Positions 39,598-48,508 of a stretch of 64,000 nucleotides of DNA are shown here, in pieces. Each line of letters opens with the position of its first letter. Position 1 is the stretch's first letter. The notes below the pieces were generated by a model. The model worked only from the letters and a program-made list of their open reading frames with translations. It was not told where the DNA came from and ran no database searches. Made by a program: the position numbers and the translations under genes. The stretch is from Drouetiella hepatica Uher 2000/2452 (GTDB taxonomy: Bacteria; Cyanobacteriota; Cyanobacteriia; Elainellales; Elainellaceae), in contig JAHHHD010000001.1 in NCBI GenBank assembly GCA_019359505.1, positions 310,001-374,000 of the forward strand, in the 5' to 3' direction.

Positions 39598-40266
39598 TCA
39601 GGGGCGAATCAGAATAGAAGTGCCGATCGCCACCTGGTTATAAAGCGTCTGAATGTCAGCGTCGCGCATTCGGATACAGCCGTGGGAAACTGCTTGACCG
39701 ATCAAGTCATCTTGGTTGGTGCCGTGCAGCCCAATCTGATGCTTGCCATCTGTCCAAAAGCCAATCCAGCGGCTACCCAAAGGGTTGGCTTCTCCAGGTG
39801 GAAAAACCTCGCCTGTGAATGGATGCTGCCACATGGGGTCAGATTGCAGGTTCATCACCTTAAACTGACCTGTGGGTGTTTCCCAGCCTGCTTGTCCGAT
39901 AGCAATCTCGTAGCTTGCTACCTGAGTGCCGTCCTGAAACAGGGAAACCTGGCGATCGCTCAAATCTACAATCAGCCCAGAACGTTTTGCTAAAGGATTG
40001 GGATTGAGGGCGGTTTGCAGATTTAGCCCTAGCCCCGGCAAGAGGGCGATCGCCTGTGAACTGGCTCCTGAGTTACCGGACTGACTGGCTTGAGGGGGGC
40101 GATCGGGAAAGGCAATAAACGAGGAAGTAAACGCAGGTGACTCAGCAATTTTTTTTTGGGTAGACTGCGCCAAAACGCCTTGCAGCCGCACAAAAGCTAG
40201 CAGTGCCGCCGTTGCAAAACTCAAGCACATGAAAGTGCGCGAAAAAGATTCATTTCTGCCGATCAT
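39598..40266 (-). CDS. L,D-transpeptidase (YkuD domain)
   Basis: This 222-aa exported enzyme has the signal-like segment MCLSFATAALLAFVRLQGVL (about 13-32) and a YkuD domain in the C-terminal 130 residues. The catalytic signature is HGTN...SHGCIRMRD, with the Cys in SHGC at about residue 196. Family members form 3-3 peptidoglycan crosslinks or attach proteins to it. The ATG at 40266 is preferred over a GTG 39 bp upstream. The gene is convergent with recN, with a 64-bp gap. Confidence 0.9.
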   Translation of the reverse strand: MIGRNESFSRTFMCLSFATAALLAFVRLQGVLAQSTQKKIAESPAFTSSFIAFPDRPPQASQSGNSGASSQAIALLPGLGLNLQTALNPNPLAKRSGLIVDLSDRQVSLFQDGTQVASYEIAIGQAGWETPTGQFKVMNLQSDPMWQHPFTGEVFPPGEANPLGSRWIGFWTDGKHQIGLHGTNQDDLIGQAVSHGCIRMRDADIQTLYNQVAIGTSILIRP

Positions 40267-40357
40267 GATCGAACCGCGTTCTAGCAGGATAGAAGCTTGC
40301 AGCACAAGCCTCTAAGCACCATCCTACTTTGATGCCCGCTATCTCGTCATTCTCTCG

Positions 40358-42055
40358 TCATTCAAAGTCTTCAATTACCGCTCTCAGCCCGTTTTGGTTA
40401 AGCATTTGCACGGCAGATTCTGCATTGTCACGACTGCTAAATGCGCCAATTTGCATCAGCGATCGCCCCTGTTCGCGGACTAAGAAAGCACCCGGCACAA
40501 CAGACTGCACTAGCTTTTGGAGCCGATCGCTACTGGCTTCCACCAAAACGCGGTACTTTAAATCGGCTGATGGACGGGTAAAGGCAGTTTGTTCGGCACC
40601 GCGAGAAGAGCCGCTAGGAACATTGACGGTAGGCAGATCTCCAATATTGCCAATGGGCACCTGCTCACTGGGTACGGGCAAAAGATCGGCTTGTAGAATC
40701 GGCGTAGCTGGAGCGGGCAGGCTAGGGCTTTGCGGCAGCGATCGCGGCTGCGCTGGGCGCGGCACAGGAATATCGATTGCAGATGCTGTCTGAAGTGCTA
40801 AAGGCTGGGATGCTAAAGGCTGGGGTATAGGAAACTGAGGTGCTGAATGACGGGCTAATGCGACTGTGGCTTGAGGAGTTGATGAAAAGCCTGATGGCAC
40901 CGCTGAGCTAAGGGCAACAGGCGGCAGTTGATTGATCAAAACGGCAGCGGCTGGGGTCGAGCCAAGGGGGATTTGCTCGGCAACTGACGCAACCATGACA
41001 GAATTAGAGGCTGATAGAACGCCTACCGTATCGATTCTGCCCGTGACCCGATCGCTCAACGTCGGATTGCCGACCGCAGAGATAATTTGCTGATTGGCAG
41101 AGGCATTGATGTCGTGGCGATCGTTATTTCTAAAAGTATTGTTGCCGGGTTCTGAAGCAGTGCCCAGATTAGGCAGAGAACGGGCAATTGCCGCAATACC
41201 GTCTTCTCGACTTTCCTCAATTAAATTGCCACGAATCACGGGCTGAGCGTTCTTCTGAACCAGAATACCGATGCGATTTTGGCTAACCCGATTGTCTTGA
41301 ATTAGCGGAGCTGCCTGGTCAGAAATATTGATACCAAAGCCAGTTTGCTCAAAAACGTTTTGCCGCACCTGAGGGCGAGAATTGCCAAAAATAGTAATGC
41401 CATTGGCTCCGTTGCGCACAAAGACATTGCCCTGAATCAAAGGCGCACTGCTGCCCACGGTCGAAATGCCGTCATGGGTGCTGCCCGTAAAGGTGTTGCC
41501 TAAGACGATCGGGCTGCTGGATTCCGTCCACAGCCCATAGCCGCGCGGATTAGGATTGGTCAGCGTCACGCCAGCCAGCACAGCCTGATTAGCTCCCAGC
41601 AGGGCAATATTCTGACCTGCCGACGTGGGGCTGAGAAATAATCCGCCTCCCTGAATCACGAAGTCCTGCCCAGATGTGGTCGGGTCGCCCTGAATCGTAA
41701 CTTCGGGCTTCATCACGAGCGGAAAAATCTCTCCCGTTTCGGTGCTGTAGGTGCCCGCTGCCAAAAGAATAATCGTCTGAGGCTGGGCAGACTGAAGCGC
41801 CCGTGTAATGGTGCGAAAAGGTAAAACTTCGCTGCCATCTGCCTGGTCGTTGCCCGTCGCCGGGTTGACATAAACAATGCGCTGCATTGCAGCAGCAGAT
41901 ACCGGAGCCGTTGAGGAAGGGTTTGAGAGAGGAGCTGTTTGAGCGATCGCTCCTTCTATCCCCACCGAAACCAGCGCCAGACTAACGGCGATTTGCAGCA
42001 CAATTGCAGGAGCCATCAGGACAGAGTGAGTATTGCAGGGCAGAATCAGACGCAT
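40358..42055 (-). CDS. DUF1565 right-handed beta-helix protein with SPOR-like C-terminus
   Basis: This 565-aa exported protein starts at MRLILPCNTHSVLMAPAIVL, which gives a signal peptide ending near AIAQ. A DUF1565 region (about 55-120, GNDQADGSEVLPFRTITRAL) leads into parallel beta-helix repeats (about 120-300, repeated N(T/V)F..N and G(I/F)xI patterns). A Pro/Ala/Ser-rich linker (about 310-490) precedes a C-terminal SPOR-like module ending SLMQIGAFSSRDNAESAVQM. SPOR domains bind denuded peptidoglycan; beta-helices often bind or cut polysaccharides. A role at the cell wall or septum is an inference. Confidence 0.85.
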   Translation of the reverse strand: MRLILPCNTHSVLMAPAIVLQIAVSLALVSVGIEGAIAQTAPLSNPSSTAPVSAAAMQRIVYVNPATGNDQADGSEVLPFRTITRALQSAQPQTIILLAAGTYSTETGEIFPLVMKPEVTIQGDPTTSGQDFVIQGGGLFLSPTSAGQNIALLGANQAVLAGVTLTNPNPRGYGLWTESSSPIVLGNTFTGSTHDGISTVGSSAPLIQGNVFVRNGANGITIFGNSRPQVRQNVFEQTGFGINISDQAAPLIQDNRVSQNRIGILVQKNAQPVIRGNLIEESREDGIAAIARSLPNLGTASEPGNNTFRNNDRHDINASANQQIISAVGNPTLSDRVTGRIDTVGVLSASNSVMVASVAEQIPLGSTPAAAVLINQLPPVALSSAVPSGFSSTPQATVALARHSAPQFPIPQPLASQPLALQTASAIDIPVPRPAQPRSLPQSPSLPAPATPILQADLLPVPSEQVPIGNIGDLPTVNVPSGSSRGAEQTAFTRPSADLKYRVLVEASSDRLQKLVQSVVPGAFLVREQGRSLMQIGAFSSRDNAESAVQMLNQNGLRAVIEDFE

Positions 42056-42249
42056 AACGTTTTCCTGACACCAGAACAACCAGGGTTTTGAGTGGGACGA
42101 TCGCCCATTTGAATAGCGTACTTAAATCCTGGTTAATCCAGGCAAGCGCTATATGTGGCGAGGTTCTGAATAATATTACTGAATAACTTCGCCTTTGGAT
42201 GCGATCGTCAAAAAGATTTTGGTGTCCCCATCTTCCTCACCCTTTACCC

Positions 42250-42810
42250 TTAACCCCCTACCTTTTGCTCTACCCCAAAGCCAACTAGCCCGATTTCTTG
42301 TAGAGCTTCACCTTCGTCAGGACGGCGATAGTTGAGGATTTTGCGGATACGAAGATTAGGGTTGATCAGCGTAATGGAATCGACAGAGACGGTTCGCGTG
42401 TAGGTTGTGGTCATCAGTAGCTCCCGATTTTCAGGATTGAAGCGAAAGTGAGAAACGATCGGTCGAGACTCTTCGTATGCCCGATCGCGCAAATAAGCCC
42501 CTGTTACGATCGCCCCCTCCTGCCGCTCTGGCACAAACAGCATATTTAATGCCTGATTGACGCGATCGCCCTTTTCTGAAATTGTTGCAAACTCTAGATG
42601 ATATCCCGGCAAATTTTCTAGGCTGGGCTGCTCAGGAAATTGATTATCGATTAGAACTTGAGCTTTGCGATCGAGCGCAATCGGTTGAATGATGAATTCG
42701 GTGTGCGATCGCTCAACCTCTTGCTGGGTCAGGTAATGGTAGGTGCGTTCAGTCACCCAACTGCCGACACAATCATCAAAGAACTGTTGGAAATGGGATT
42801 GGGAGTTCAT
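42250..42810 (-). CDS. CpcS/CpeS-type phycobiliprotein lyase
   Basis: This 186-aa calycin-fold protein starts MNSQSHFQQFFDDCVGSW. The opening FFDDCVGSWVTERTYHYLT and later RDRAYEESRPIVSHFRFNPE and TTTYTRTVSVDSITLINPNL are the family hallmarks. Such lyases attach phycocyanobilin or related bilins to cysteine 84 of phycobiliprotein subunits. Which subunit is served cannot be told from sequence (CpcS-I to -III, CpeS and CpeU are close). The frame continues upstream into a TGGATGGG tandem repeat, which is treated as non-coding. Confidence 0.85.
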   Translation of the reverse strand: MNSQSHFQQFFDDCVGSWVTERTYHYLTQQEVERSHTEFIIQPIALDRKAQVLIDNQFPEQPSLENLPGYHLEFATISEKGDRVNQALNMLFVPERQEGAIVTGAYLRDRAYEESRPIVSHFRFNPENRELLMTTTYTRTVSVDSITLINPNLRIRKILNYRRPDEGEALQEIGLVGFGVEQKVGG

Positions 42811-42848
42811 GGAGGTGGATGGGTGGATGGGTGGATGGGTGGATGAGT
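42811..42848. repeat. TGGATGGG 8-bp tandem repeat
   Basis: About four consecutive copies of TGGATGGG lie directly before the start codon of the CpcS-like gene. On the coding strand the leader is therefore a CCCATCCA repeat, which leaves no normal ribosome-binding site. Confidence 0.75.
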
Positions 42849-42891
42849 ATGGCCCAGGCAAGTGAAAACGGCTGTGGTGAGACGGCTGTGA

Positions 42892-43596
42892 TTATGAGAT
42901 AGCTCCCGCTCGGATCAGCAGCTCTGTGGCTTGTGCCGATCGAAAAGATTGGCGGGCTTCGCTCAGCGCCGTTGCCCCCCAGCGATTTTGAGGATTAAAG
43001 TCTGCGCCCTGATCTAGCAAGATTGCCATAGTTTCTAGGTCGCCTCTCGCCGATGCCATCATGAGAGCAGTCCAGCCGCCTAGATTTGCGGTATTCACCT
43101 CGCCACCCAGGTCAATGAGCGCCTTAACGGTGTAAGAATGCCCGCGCTCTGCCGCCAGATACAGCGCCGTATCGCCAATTTTGTTTCTGGCATTCACCTC
43201 TGCGCCCATTGCCACCAGCCGTTGCACAATATCGGTCTGACCTTGCCGCGCCATGATCATGAGCACCGTCTCCTGATAGGGATTGCGATCGCCAATGCTG
43301 CTCCCCCGATCGAGAAGCATCGAGACAATGTTACGGCGATCGCCTTCAGCCGCGAACATGAGCGCCGTGTAGTTTGACGAATTTTTGGCATTCACCTCCG
43401 CACCCCGCGCCAGCAACAGCTCGACGATTTCAGCATAGCCCTCGGCTGCCGCCCACATCAGCGCCGTATTGCTGGCTCCTACAGGTGTAACTCCCCCCGT
43501 AGTGTTGGCATCTGCGCCTTGAGCTAACAGACTCTCTACAGCAACAGCATCGCCTCTGATGATCATGCGGATCAGGTCATCGTTGAGAGAAGGCAT
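42892..43596 (-). CDS. Ankyrin-repeat protein
   Basis: This 234-aa protein is made of about seven ankyrin repeats with consensus phrases such as NTALMWAAAEGYAEIVELLL, NYTALMFAAEGDRRNIVSML and DTALYLAAERGHSYTVKALI. No signal peptide or catalytic domain is present, so it is likely a cytoplasmic protein-binding scaffold. The partner is unknown. It shares orientation and a short gap with the next gene upstream (43625-44131), so the two may be co-transcribed. Confidence 0.9.
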   Translation of the reverse strand: MPSLNDDLIRMIIRGDAVAVESLLAQGADANTTGGVTPVGASNTALMWAAAEGYAEIVELLLARGAEVNAKNSSNYTALMFAAEGDRRNIVSMLLDRGSSIGDRNPYQETVLMIMARQGQTDIVQRLVAMGAEVNARNKIGDTALYLAAERGHSYTVKALIDLGGEVNTANLGGWTALMMASARGDLETMAILLDQGADFNPQNRWGATALSEARQSFRSAQATELLIRAGAIS

Positions 43597-43624
43597 AGAT
43601 AAAGTTCAATCTTAGAGTTCAATC

Positions 43625-44131
43625 TTAAAGTTCAATTTTGAAAATACTGTCAGCAGGTTTTTGAGCAACGGTAGTTTCCCAAGCGATCGCCTGCAAAAAG
43701 TCTTCACCTGAGCGAGTTTCTACCACATCGACGCCCCAGTCTCCAGGCTGTAGTGCGTCAGGGGAATCGCTGGTGGCAGGCGTGATTTTGATGCCGCCTA
43801 AAACCAGAATTTGAGGAAGCTGATCTTTTTCTACCTGCCGCTTTTCTGCCTGCCGCTTTTCTACCTGCCGCTTTTCTGCCAGAGCTTTGGCGCAGAGGGT
43901 GCCAACTTGCTGCGGCGAAAATTCTGAACTGGGGAACAGTATCTCGACAATCCAGTGGGGATTATTGACCTGTCTGCATTGGAGAGGTTCAGGAAGGCTC
44001 GATCGAAAGACTTCAACAAACTCTTCTCGGCTTAGGGCCGGTACGATGTCTGGAGAGACATCAAAGTTATGGGAAAGCAGCATCCGCCCCTGATTTTTTC
44101 TTTGATCTTGCTCCTGAATGTCGTGAGTCAA
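43625..44131 (-). CDS. Hypothetical protein with EKRQV repeats
   Basis: This 168-aa protein is of an unrecognised family. Residues about 20-80 form a mixed alpha/beta unit (FDVSPDIVPALSREEFVEVF, HWIVEILFPSSEF). About 85-103 is a charged helical insert of the pentapeptide EKRQ(V/A) repeated three to four times, encoded by 15-bp tandem repeats. The end has ILVLGGIKITPA and GDWGVDVVETRSGEDFLQAI. It sits upstream of the ankyrin gene on the same strand with a 28-bp gap. Confidence 0.65.
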   Translation of the reverse strand: MTHDIQEQDQRKNQGRMLLSHNFDVSPDIVPALSREEFVEVFRSSLPEPLQCRQVNNPHWIVEILFPSSEFSPQQVGTLCAKALAEKRQVEKRQAEKRQVEKDQLPQILVLGGIKITPATSDSPDALQPGDWGVDVVETRSGEDFLQAIAWETTVAQKPADSIFKIEL

Positions 44132-44259
44132 AATTGTAGTGGTTTTAAGATCAGTATTTTTAGTTTAGAGGATCATCTGCGTCGTGCTTCAGAGTCGTGC
44201 TTCAGAGCGATCGCAACAGGTCAAAGTACAGAACATTTCATCAAACACCCCTATCGATA

Positions 44260-44811
44260 ATGACTAATTTTCTGGCGTTGGATTTTGAAACCGCTAACCG
44301 TAGCGCCAATAGTGCCTGTGCCATAGGATTAGTCCGGGTAGAGAACGACCAGATTGTAGAGCAAAGCCATTTTTTGATTCGACCGCCGCAGCGCTGGTTT
44401 GAATTCACGAATATTCACGGCATTTGCTGGGAGGATGTTGCCGAGCAGCCAGATTTTGGCGAACTATGGTCAGTGCTTGCCCAGCACCTCAGCGGCGTTG
44501 ATTTTATTGCGGCTCACAACGCTCCCTTTGATCGTCGGGTGCTTTATGCCTGCTGCGAAACCTATGGCATCAGCAAACCTGCCCAAGAATTTCTTTGCAC
44601 CGTGCAGCTGGCGCGGCGGGTCTGGCAGATTCATCCGACGAAATTGCCCAACGTTTGTGCGCGGCTCAATATTTCGCTCGATCACCACCAGGCGTTATCC
44701 GATGCGTCGGCTTGCGCCCAGATCGTCATAGCGGCTCGTCAAGTGACGGGTTCCTCGATCGCGGGTGCCTCTTCAGCCTTACCTTCGTCTTTTAACTCAT
44801 CTCTAAACTGA
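44260..44811 (+). CDS. DnaQ-like 3'-5' exonuclease
   Basis: This 183-aa protein is a DEDD-superfamily exonuclease. The start at [19 protein letters not shown] places the DxE motif (DFET) at residues 8-11. [13 protein letters not shown] (about 87-99) and [15 protein letters not shown] (His and Asp, about 147-155) complete the DEDDh site. It resembles the exonuclease domain of DNA polymerase III epsilon as a stand-alone enzyme. Its last 73 bp overlap the end of uvrC on the opposite strand. The Ser-rich C-terminal tail is encoded within that overlap. Confidence 0.87.
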   Translation: MTNFLALDFETANRSANSACAIGLVRVENDQIVEQSHFLIRPPQRWFEFTNIHGICWEDVAEQPDFGELWSVLAQHLSGVDFIAAHNAPFDRRVLYACCETYGISKPAQEFLCTVQLARRVWQIHPTKLPNVCARLNISLDHHQALSDASACAQIVIAARQVTGSSIAGASSALPSSFNSSLN

Positions 44812-46742
44812 GGATGGAAGTAGTCGTAAATCTGCTGCGCCATCTTCGCGCCAATGCCCTGAACTTCTGCAATCTGCTTGGCTGAGGCTTCTCGCAGATA
44901 GTCGATAGATCGAAAATGCGCCAAAAGCTGCTTCTGGCGATGGTGCCCCAAACCCGGAATTTCTTCTAAGCGAGAACGCTTCATGCGATCGCTTCTCTGC
45001 TGCCGATGGAAGCTGACTGCAAACCGATGGGCTTCATCTCGTAGGCGGCGCAAAAGCTGAACTCCCGGCTGCTCAGCAGTGGTGGCGATCGGCAAAGATT
45101 CACCCGGCAAAAAAATCTCCTCGCGCTGCTTGGCAAGACTGACGACCTTCACCTCCTCTAGCAGATTCATGTCTCGCAGCACCTCCACGACCGCCGACAG
45201 CTGACCCTTCCCCCCATCAATCATCACCAAATCCGGAAAATCCTTATCGGGCTTCGGCAGCACCCCCAACTCCTGATTCCTGGCTCCTGACTCCTGACTC
45301 CGGTCATACTTCCTAAACCGTCGCCGAATCACCTCCGCCATACTGGCAAAGTCATCCGAGTGACCCGATCGCACCGTAGCGTCTTTGATTTTGTAGTGCC
45401 GATAGTGTTGTTTTGCGGGCAATCCGTCAATGAAAACCACCTGAGAGGCGACCGCATCAGAACCCTGAATATGGGAAATATCGTAGCCTTCGATCCGGTG
45501 GGGCAGATCGGGTAAATCCAGGGCTTCGGCTAAATCTAGCATTGCCTGGTTGTTGCGATCGGCAAACCGCTGGGTTCGCGCCAGTTCATACCCGGCGTTG
45601 CGCTCCACCATCTCGATCAGGTCGGCTTTGCTCTGGCGCTGCGGCACAAAGACATTTACCTTCCGTCCGCGCCGCTCAGACAGAAACTCTGCCAGCATCT
45701 CACCTTCGGGCAGCTCATGCTGAGTATGAATTTCGGAGGGAATCTCCACCGATTCGACCGTGGAATAATGCTCCTCTAACACCCGCTGCAAGATTTCTCC
45801 TGGCGTACCCGACTGCGCATCGGCAACAAATCCCAGCCGACCCACCAGCCGCCCAGCCCGAATCTGGAAAAGCTGAATGCAAGAATGCTGATCGTCAGAC
45901 ATGAGGGCGATCGCGTCTCTCGAAACCGTGTCGTCCGGCAGAGCCACCTTTTGCTCGGCTCCGAGGGACTGCAAGCCGCGAATTTGATCGCGCAACCGCG
46001 CCGCATATTCGTAATTCATCTCTTCTGAAGCTTTCTCCATCTGCTTCAGGAGCATATCTTCCAGTTCTTTGGTACGCCCCTGAAAGATCATGGCGATCTT
46101 GAGGATAATCTTGCGATACTCTTCGGGCGTAATCAGCTGCTGACAGACTCCCGGACAGCGCCCAATATCGTAGTTGAGGCAAGGGCGATCTTTAAACAAA
46201 GGCTGCGGTCGCTGTCGCAAAGGGAACAGCCGCTTCACCAAATGCAGGGTGCTACGCAACACATGCACATCCACGTAAGGCCCATAGTAGCGATCTTTGA
46301 TTTTGCCCGATCGCCGCTTGCGGGTAATGAAGATGCGGGGATATTCCTCGCTCCAGGTGATGCAAAGATAGGGATATTTTTTATCGTCCTTCAGCAGCAC
46401 GTTGAAATGGGGCTGATGCTGCTTAATCAGGTTGGCTTCTAGCGCCAAAGCCTCGGCTTCGGTATCTGTGACAATGAACTCAATCTCGGCAATCTGCATC
46501 ACCATGAGGGCGATCCGAGGATTGAGTTCATGCTTGTCGCGGAAGTACGATCGCACCCGTGACCGCAGTTTCTTGGACTTGCCGATATAGAGAATGTGAT
46601 CGGTGACATCCCGCATGAAATAGACTCCCGGCTCTGGCGGAATCTCCTTGAGGCGAGTTTCCAGGCGATCGGGATCTTTGACGAGGGGCTGGGGTTTGGA
46701 GGAGATGGGCTGAGGGGAACTGGGTGGAGGGGAGGGGGTCAC
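44739..46742 (-). CDS. uvrC: UvrABC nuclease subunit C
   Basis: This 667-aa nucleotide-excision repair nuclease makes both incisions around a lesion. It has an N-terminal GIY-YIG domain (about 32-115, [20 protein letters not shown]), cysteines and a UVR motif (about 205-240), the UvrC RNase H-like domain (about 390-560, [20 protein letters not shown]) and a tandem helix-hairpin-helix end (about 600-650). The start is a GTG followed by a Pro/Ser-rich leader. An in-frame insert [15 protein letters not shown] (about 485-500), encoded by AGGAGTCAGGAG-type repeats, lies inside the nuclease domain. Its end overlaps the convergent exonuclease gene. Confidence 0.95.
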   Translation of the reverse strand: MTPSPPPSSPQPISSKPQPLVKDPDRLETRLKEIPPEPGVYFMRDVTDHILYIGKSKKLRSRVRSYFRDKHELNPRIALMVMQIAEIEFIVTDTEAEALALEANLIKQHQPHFNVLLKDDKKYPYLCITWSEEYPRIFITRKRRSGKIKDRYYGPYVDVHVLRSTLHLVKRLFPLRQRPQPLFKDRPCLNYDIGRCPGVCQQLITPEEYRKIILKIAMIFQGRTKELEDMLLKQMEKASEEMNYEYAARLRDQIRGLQSLGAEQKVALPDDTVSRDAIALMSDDQHSCIQLFQIRAGRLVGRLGFVADAQSGTPGEILQRVLEEHYSTVESVEIPSEIHTQHELPEGEMLAEFLSERRGRKVNVFVPQRQSKADLIEMVERNAGYELARTQRFADRNNQAMLDLAEALDLPDLPHRIEGYDISHIQGSDAVASQVVFIDGLPAKQHYRHYKIKDATVRSGHSDDFASMAEVIRRRFRKYDRSQESGARNQELGVLPKPDKDFPDLVMIDGGKGQLSAVVEVLRDMNLLEEVKVVSLAKQREEIFLPGESLPIATTAEQPGVQLLRRLRDEAHRFAVSFHRQQRSDRMKRSRLEEIPGLGHHRQKQLLAHFRSIDYLREASAKQIAEVQGIGAKMAQQIYDYFHPQFRDELKDEGKAEEAPAIEEPVT

Positions 46743-46824
46743 AGGCTGCCGGGGGTTTAGTACAGCGATACCTTTAGGATACTGTTTTTAGCTGTGCTAT
46801 GGGCAGCAAGCCGTTGGTGATTCT

Positions 46825-47097
46825 ATGCTGAACATTGCTCTTCCAGACCAAGTCGCAGCCTTTGTAGAGGAACAGGCTACAGCGGCTGGCTTCAATACTG
46901 CTAATGAATATGTCTATCACTTGATTGTGCGGGAGCAAGAGCGGCTGGCTGAACAGAGGCAGGTCGAAGCGCTGCTGCTAGAAGGATTGGAGAGCGGAAG
47001 TCCAATTGAAGCAACAGACGACTGGTGGAACCGCAAGCGCAGCCAACTGATCAAGCGGGTTCATCAGCCAGAAGTAATTCCTCGATCGCCGCACTGA
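46825..47097 (+). CDS. ParD/CopG-type antitoxin without a visible toxin
   Basis: This 90-aa ribbon-helix-helix protein opens with the DNA-binding beta strand MLNIALPDQVAAFVEEQATA and the following helices (FNTANEYVYHLIVREQERLA). A C-terminal toxin-binding-like tail DDWWNRKRSQLIKR follows. The last 10-12 residues run into the edge of a decayed TPR gene and look unlike family ends. No ParE-type toxin follows, so the system is orphaned or the toxin was lost at this junction. Confidence 0.75.
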   Translation: MLNIALPDQVAAFVEEQATAAGFNTANEYVYHLIVREQERLAEQRQVEALLLEGLESGSPIEATDDWWNRKRSQLIKRVHQPEVIPRSPH

Positions 47098-47440
47098 AGC
47101 GTTAGAGAACTATGAACAGGCGATCGACATCTATCGTCAAGTCGGGGATCGACTAGGGGAAGCGAATACGCTGGCGGAGTTTGGCAACCTTCACTTTGCC
47201 CAGGGTGAATATTCACAAGCCTTGGACTTTTAGCAGCAGCGCCTCGCCATGATGCAGGCAATTGGCGACCGATACAGCGAAGCCGCCGCCCAATACTACA
47301 TCGGCAGAACCCTGGCACAGCTCGACCAAACCCCGGCAGCAATTCAGGCATACGCCAGCGCCCGCGATATTTTTGCAGACATTCAGCTAGAGAATCTTGT
47401 GCAGCTCTGCCAGGAAGCCATTGACGCTTTGAGCCAATGA
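47081..47440 (+). pseudogene. Remnant of a tetratricopeptide-repeat protein
   Basis: One frame reads LENYEQAIDIYRQVGDRLGE and EFGNLHFAQGEYSQALDF. It then meets an in-frame TAG at 47231-47233 and continues QQRLAMMQAIGDRYSEAAAQ and AQYYIGRTLAQLDQTPAAIQ to a stop at 47438-47440. These are TPR units of the kind found at the ends of cyanobacterial NB-ARC/CHAT proteins. There is no start and the front is missing, so this is the decayed 3' end of a larger gene, joined to the ParD gene. Confidence 0.75.
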
Positions 47441-47515
47441 ATCTAGCTTCTGGGATGGGACGCTTTAGCGATAGCGTCACCTCTATGGGCGTTGGGTTTC
47501 ATCCCTTAGCTCAAC

Positions 47516-47880
47516 TTACATCAGAGACTCGCCGTTGAGACTCAAAGACTCGCTGTTGAGGTTTCAGGGTTCAGCGTCGATGCTTTTCAGTACGTCGTCG
47601 ATACTTTTCAGTACGCCGTTGATGTTTTTCAGTGCGCGGTTGATGCTTTCCAGTGAGTTGTTGATACTTTTCAGTGAGTTGTTGATGCTTTCCAATGAGT
47701 TGTTGATACTTTTCAGTAAGTTGTTGATACTTTTCAGTGAGTTGTTGATACTTTTCAGTGAGTTGTTGATACTTTGAGCTTCAGCGTTGATACTCTGGGG
47801 TTCAGCGACGATACTCTGAGATTCAGCGTTGAGGCTTTGCGGTTCAGCAACGAGTGTATAAGCAAATCCTATGACGATCG
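47516..47880 (-). pseudogene. Broken heptad-repeat coiled-coil gene (21-bp minisatellite)
   Basis: About fifteen 21-bp units cover 47520-47860. On the minus strand they encode SINNSLK heptads with Leu and Ile at a and d positions, an ideal coiled coil. Terminal units degrade to SLNAESQ and NLNSESL. The frame is open from beyond 47860 down to a TGA at 47564-47566 and then to a TAA at 47516-47518. No start codon is present. The front may have been removed at the inverted-repeat element that begins at 47892. The plus-strand reading frame over the same repeat is very hydrophobic and improbable. Confidence 0.5.
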
Positions 47881-47891
47881 TTACACCTGGC

Positions 47892-48428
47892 AGCCCCCTA
47901 AATCCCCCAATTCTGGGGGACTTTGAATTCCGGAAGCCCTCCAGAATTGGGGGGTTGGGGGGCGAATGCAGCAGAGTAGCGGGTACTCTACAAAAGTCTG
48001 TGATCTCTTGACTCTAATGAAATCTAAGCGCATTCGGGGAACTGCTCCCCAGATCGTCGCTGCTGCTCAACAACTGCGGCAAAATCTTACCCCTGCTGAA
48101 CAAATTTTGTGGCAAGCTCTCAAGAATCGACAGCTTAATGGATTGAGGTTTCGCTGTCAGCATCCAGTCGGTTCATTCATCGTGGACTTCTATTGCCCCC
48201 AATGTCGATTGGTAATTGAACTTGATGGAGAAATCCATCAGCAACAGCTTGAGTATGATATCGATCGCACCCAGCAACTCAGTCACTTCGGCTACCGAGT
48301 CATCCGATTTACCAACCAGGAAGTAATAACAGATTTAGACAGGGTTCTCAAGCAAATTCTAAAAGCTAGCCACCCCGAAACCTAACTCTACCTCTCAAAG
48401 TCCCCCAGAATTGGGGGGTTGGGGGGCT
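47892..48428. mobile_element. DUF559 gene unit bounded by C-rich inverted repeats
   Basis: The left end 47892-47925 and the right end 48396-48428 are inverted copies of about 33 bp sharing AATTCTGGGGGACTTTG exactly and C-runs outside it. The left end is itself followed by an opposing half (47934-47963), making a full palindrome. A gene-free relative of this palindrome is at 6651-6720. No target duplication was identified and no transposase is present, so mobility is inferred. Confidence 0.5.
48017..48385 (+). CDS. DUF559 endonuclease-like protein
   Basis: This 122-aa protein starts MKSKRIRGTAPQIVAAAQQL. It carries the DUF559 (very-short-patch-repair-like, PD-(D/E)XK) core: LTPAEQILWQALKNRQLNGL, FRCQHPVGSFIVDFYCPQCR and LVIELDGEIHQQQ with the acidic residues in place. 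Such proteins are common and often multicopy in cyanobacteria, but their substrates are not known. The gene lies between inverted C-rich repeats that end 54 bp before its start codon and begin 11 bp after its stop. Confidence 0.85.
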   Translation: MKSKRIRGTAPQIVAAAQQLRQNLTPAEQILWQALKNRQLNGLRFRCQHPVGSFIVDFYCPQCRLVIELDGEIHQQQLEYDIDRTQQLSHFGYRVIRFTNQEVITDLDRVLKQILKASHPET

Positions 48429-48508
48429 GAGGAGCTTGAAACCTAGCACAGCAACTTGTGTAGAAAGGGCTGGGAGATGAGAGTTTTAGGCAGCATCCCA
48501 TCCAAGAT

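Noticed and set aside
46750-46780. Possible LexA box upstream of uvrC (AGTACAGCGATACC)
   Set aside because: Only the first half-site fits; the second half is ATAC, not GTWC, so the consensus is not met.
47535-47777. Plus-strand 80-codon frame of LLILFSE repeats
   Set aside because: It is the antisense of a better coiled-coil frame, starts with TTG and would be an implausible all-hydrophobic repeat.
47520-47860. Regular 21-bp units resembling a CRISPR array
   Set aside because: The units are contiguous with no unique spacers, and they translate as heptads on the minus strand; no cas genes are nearby.
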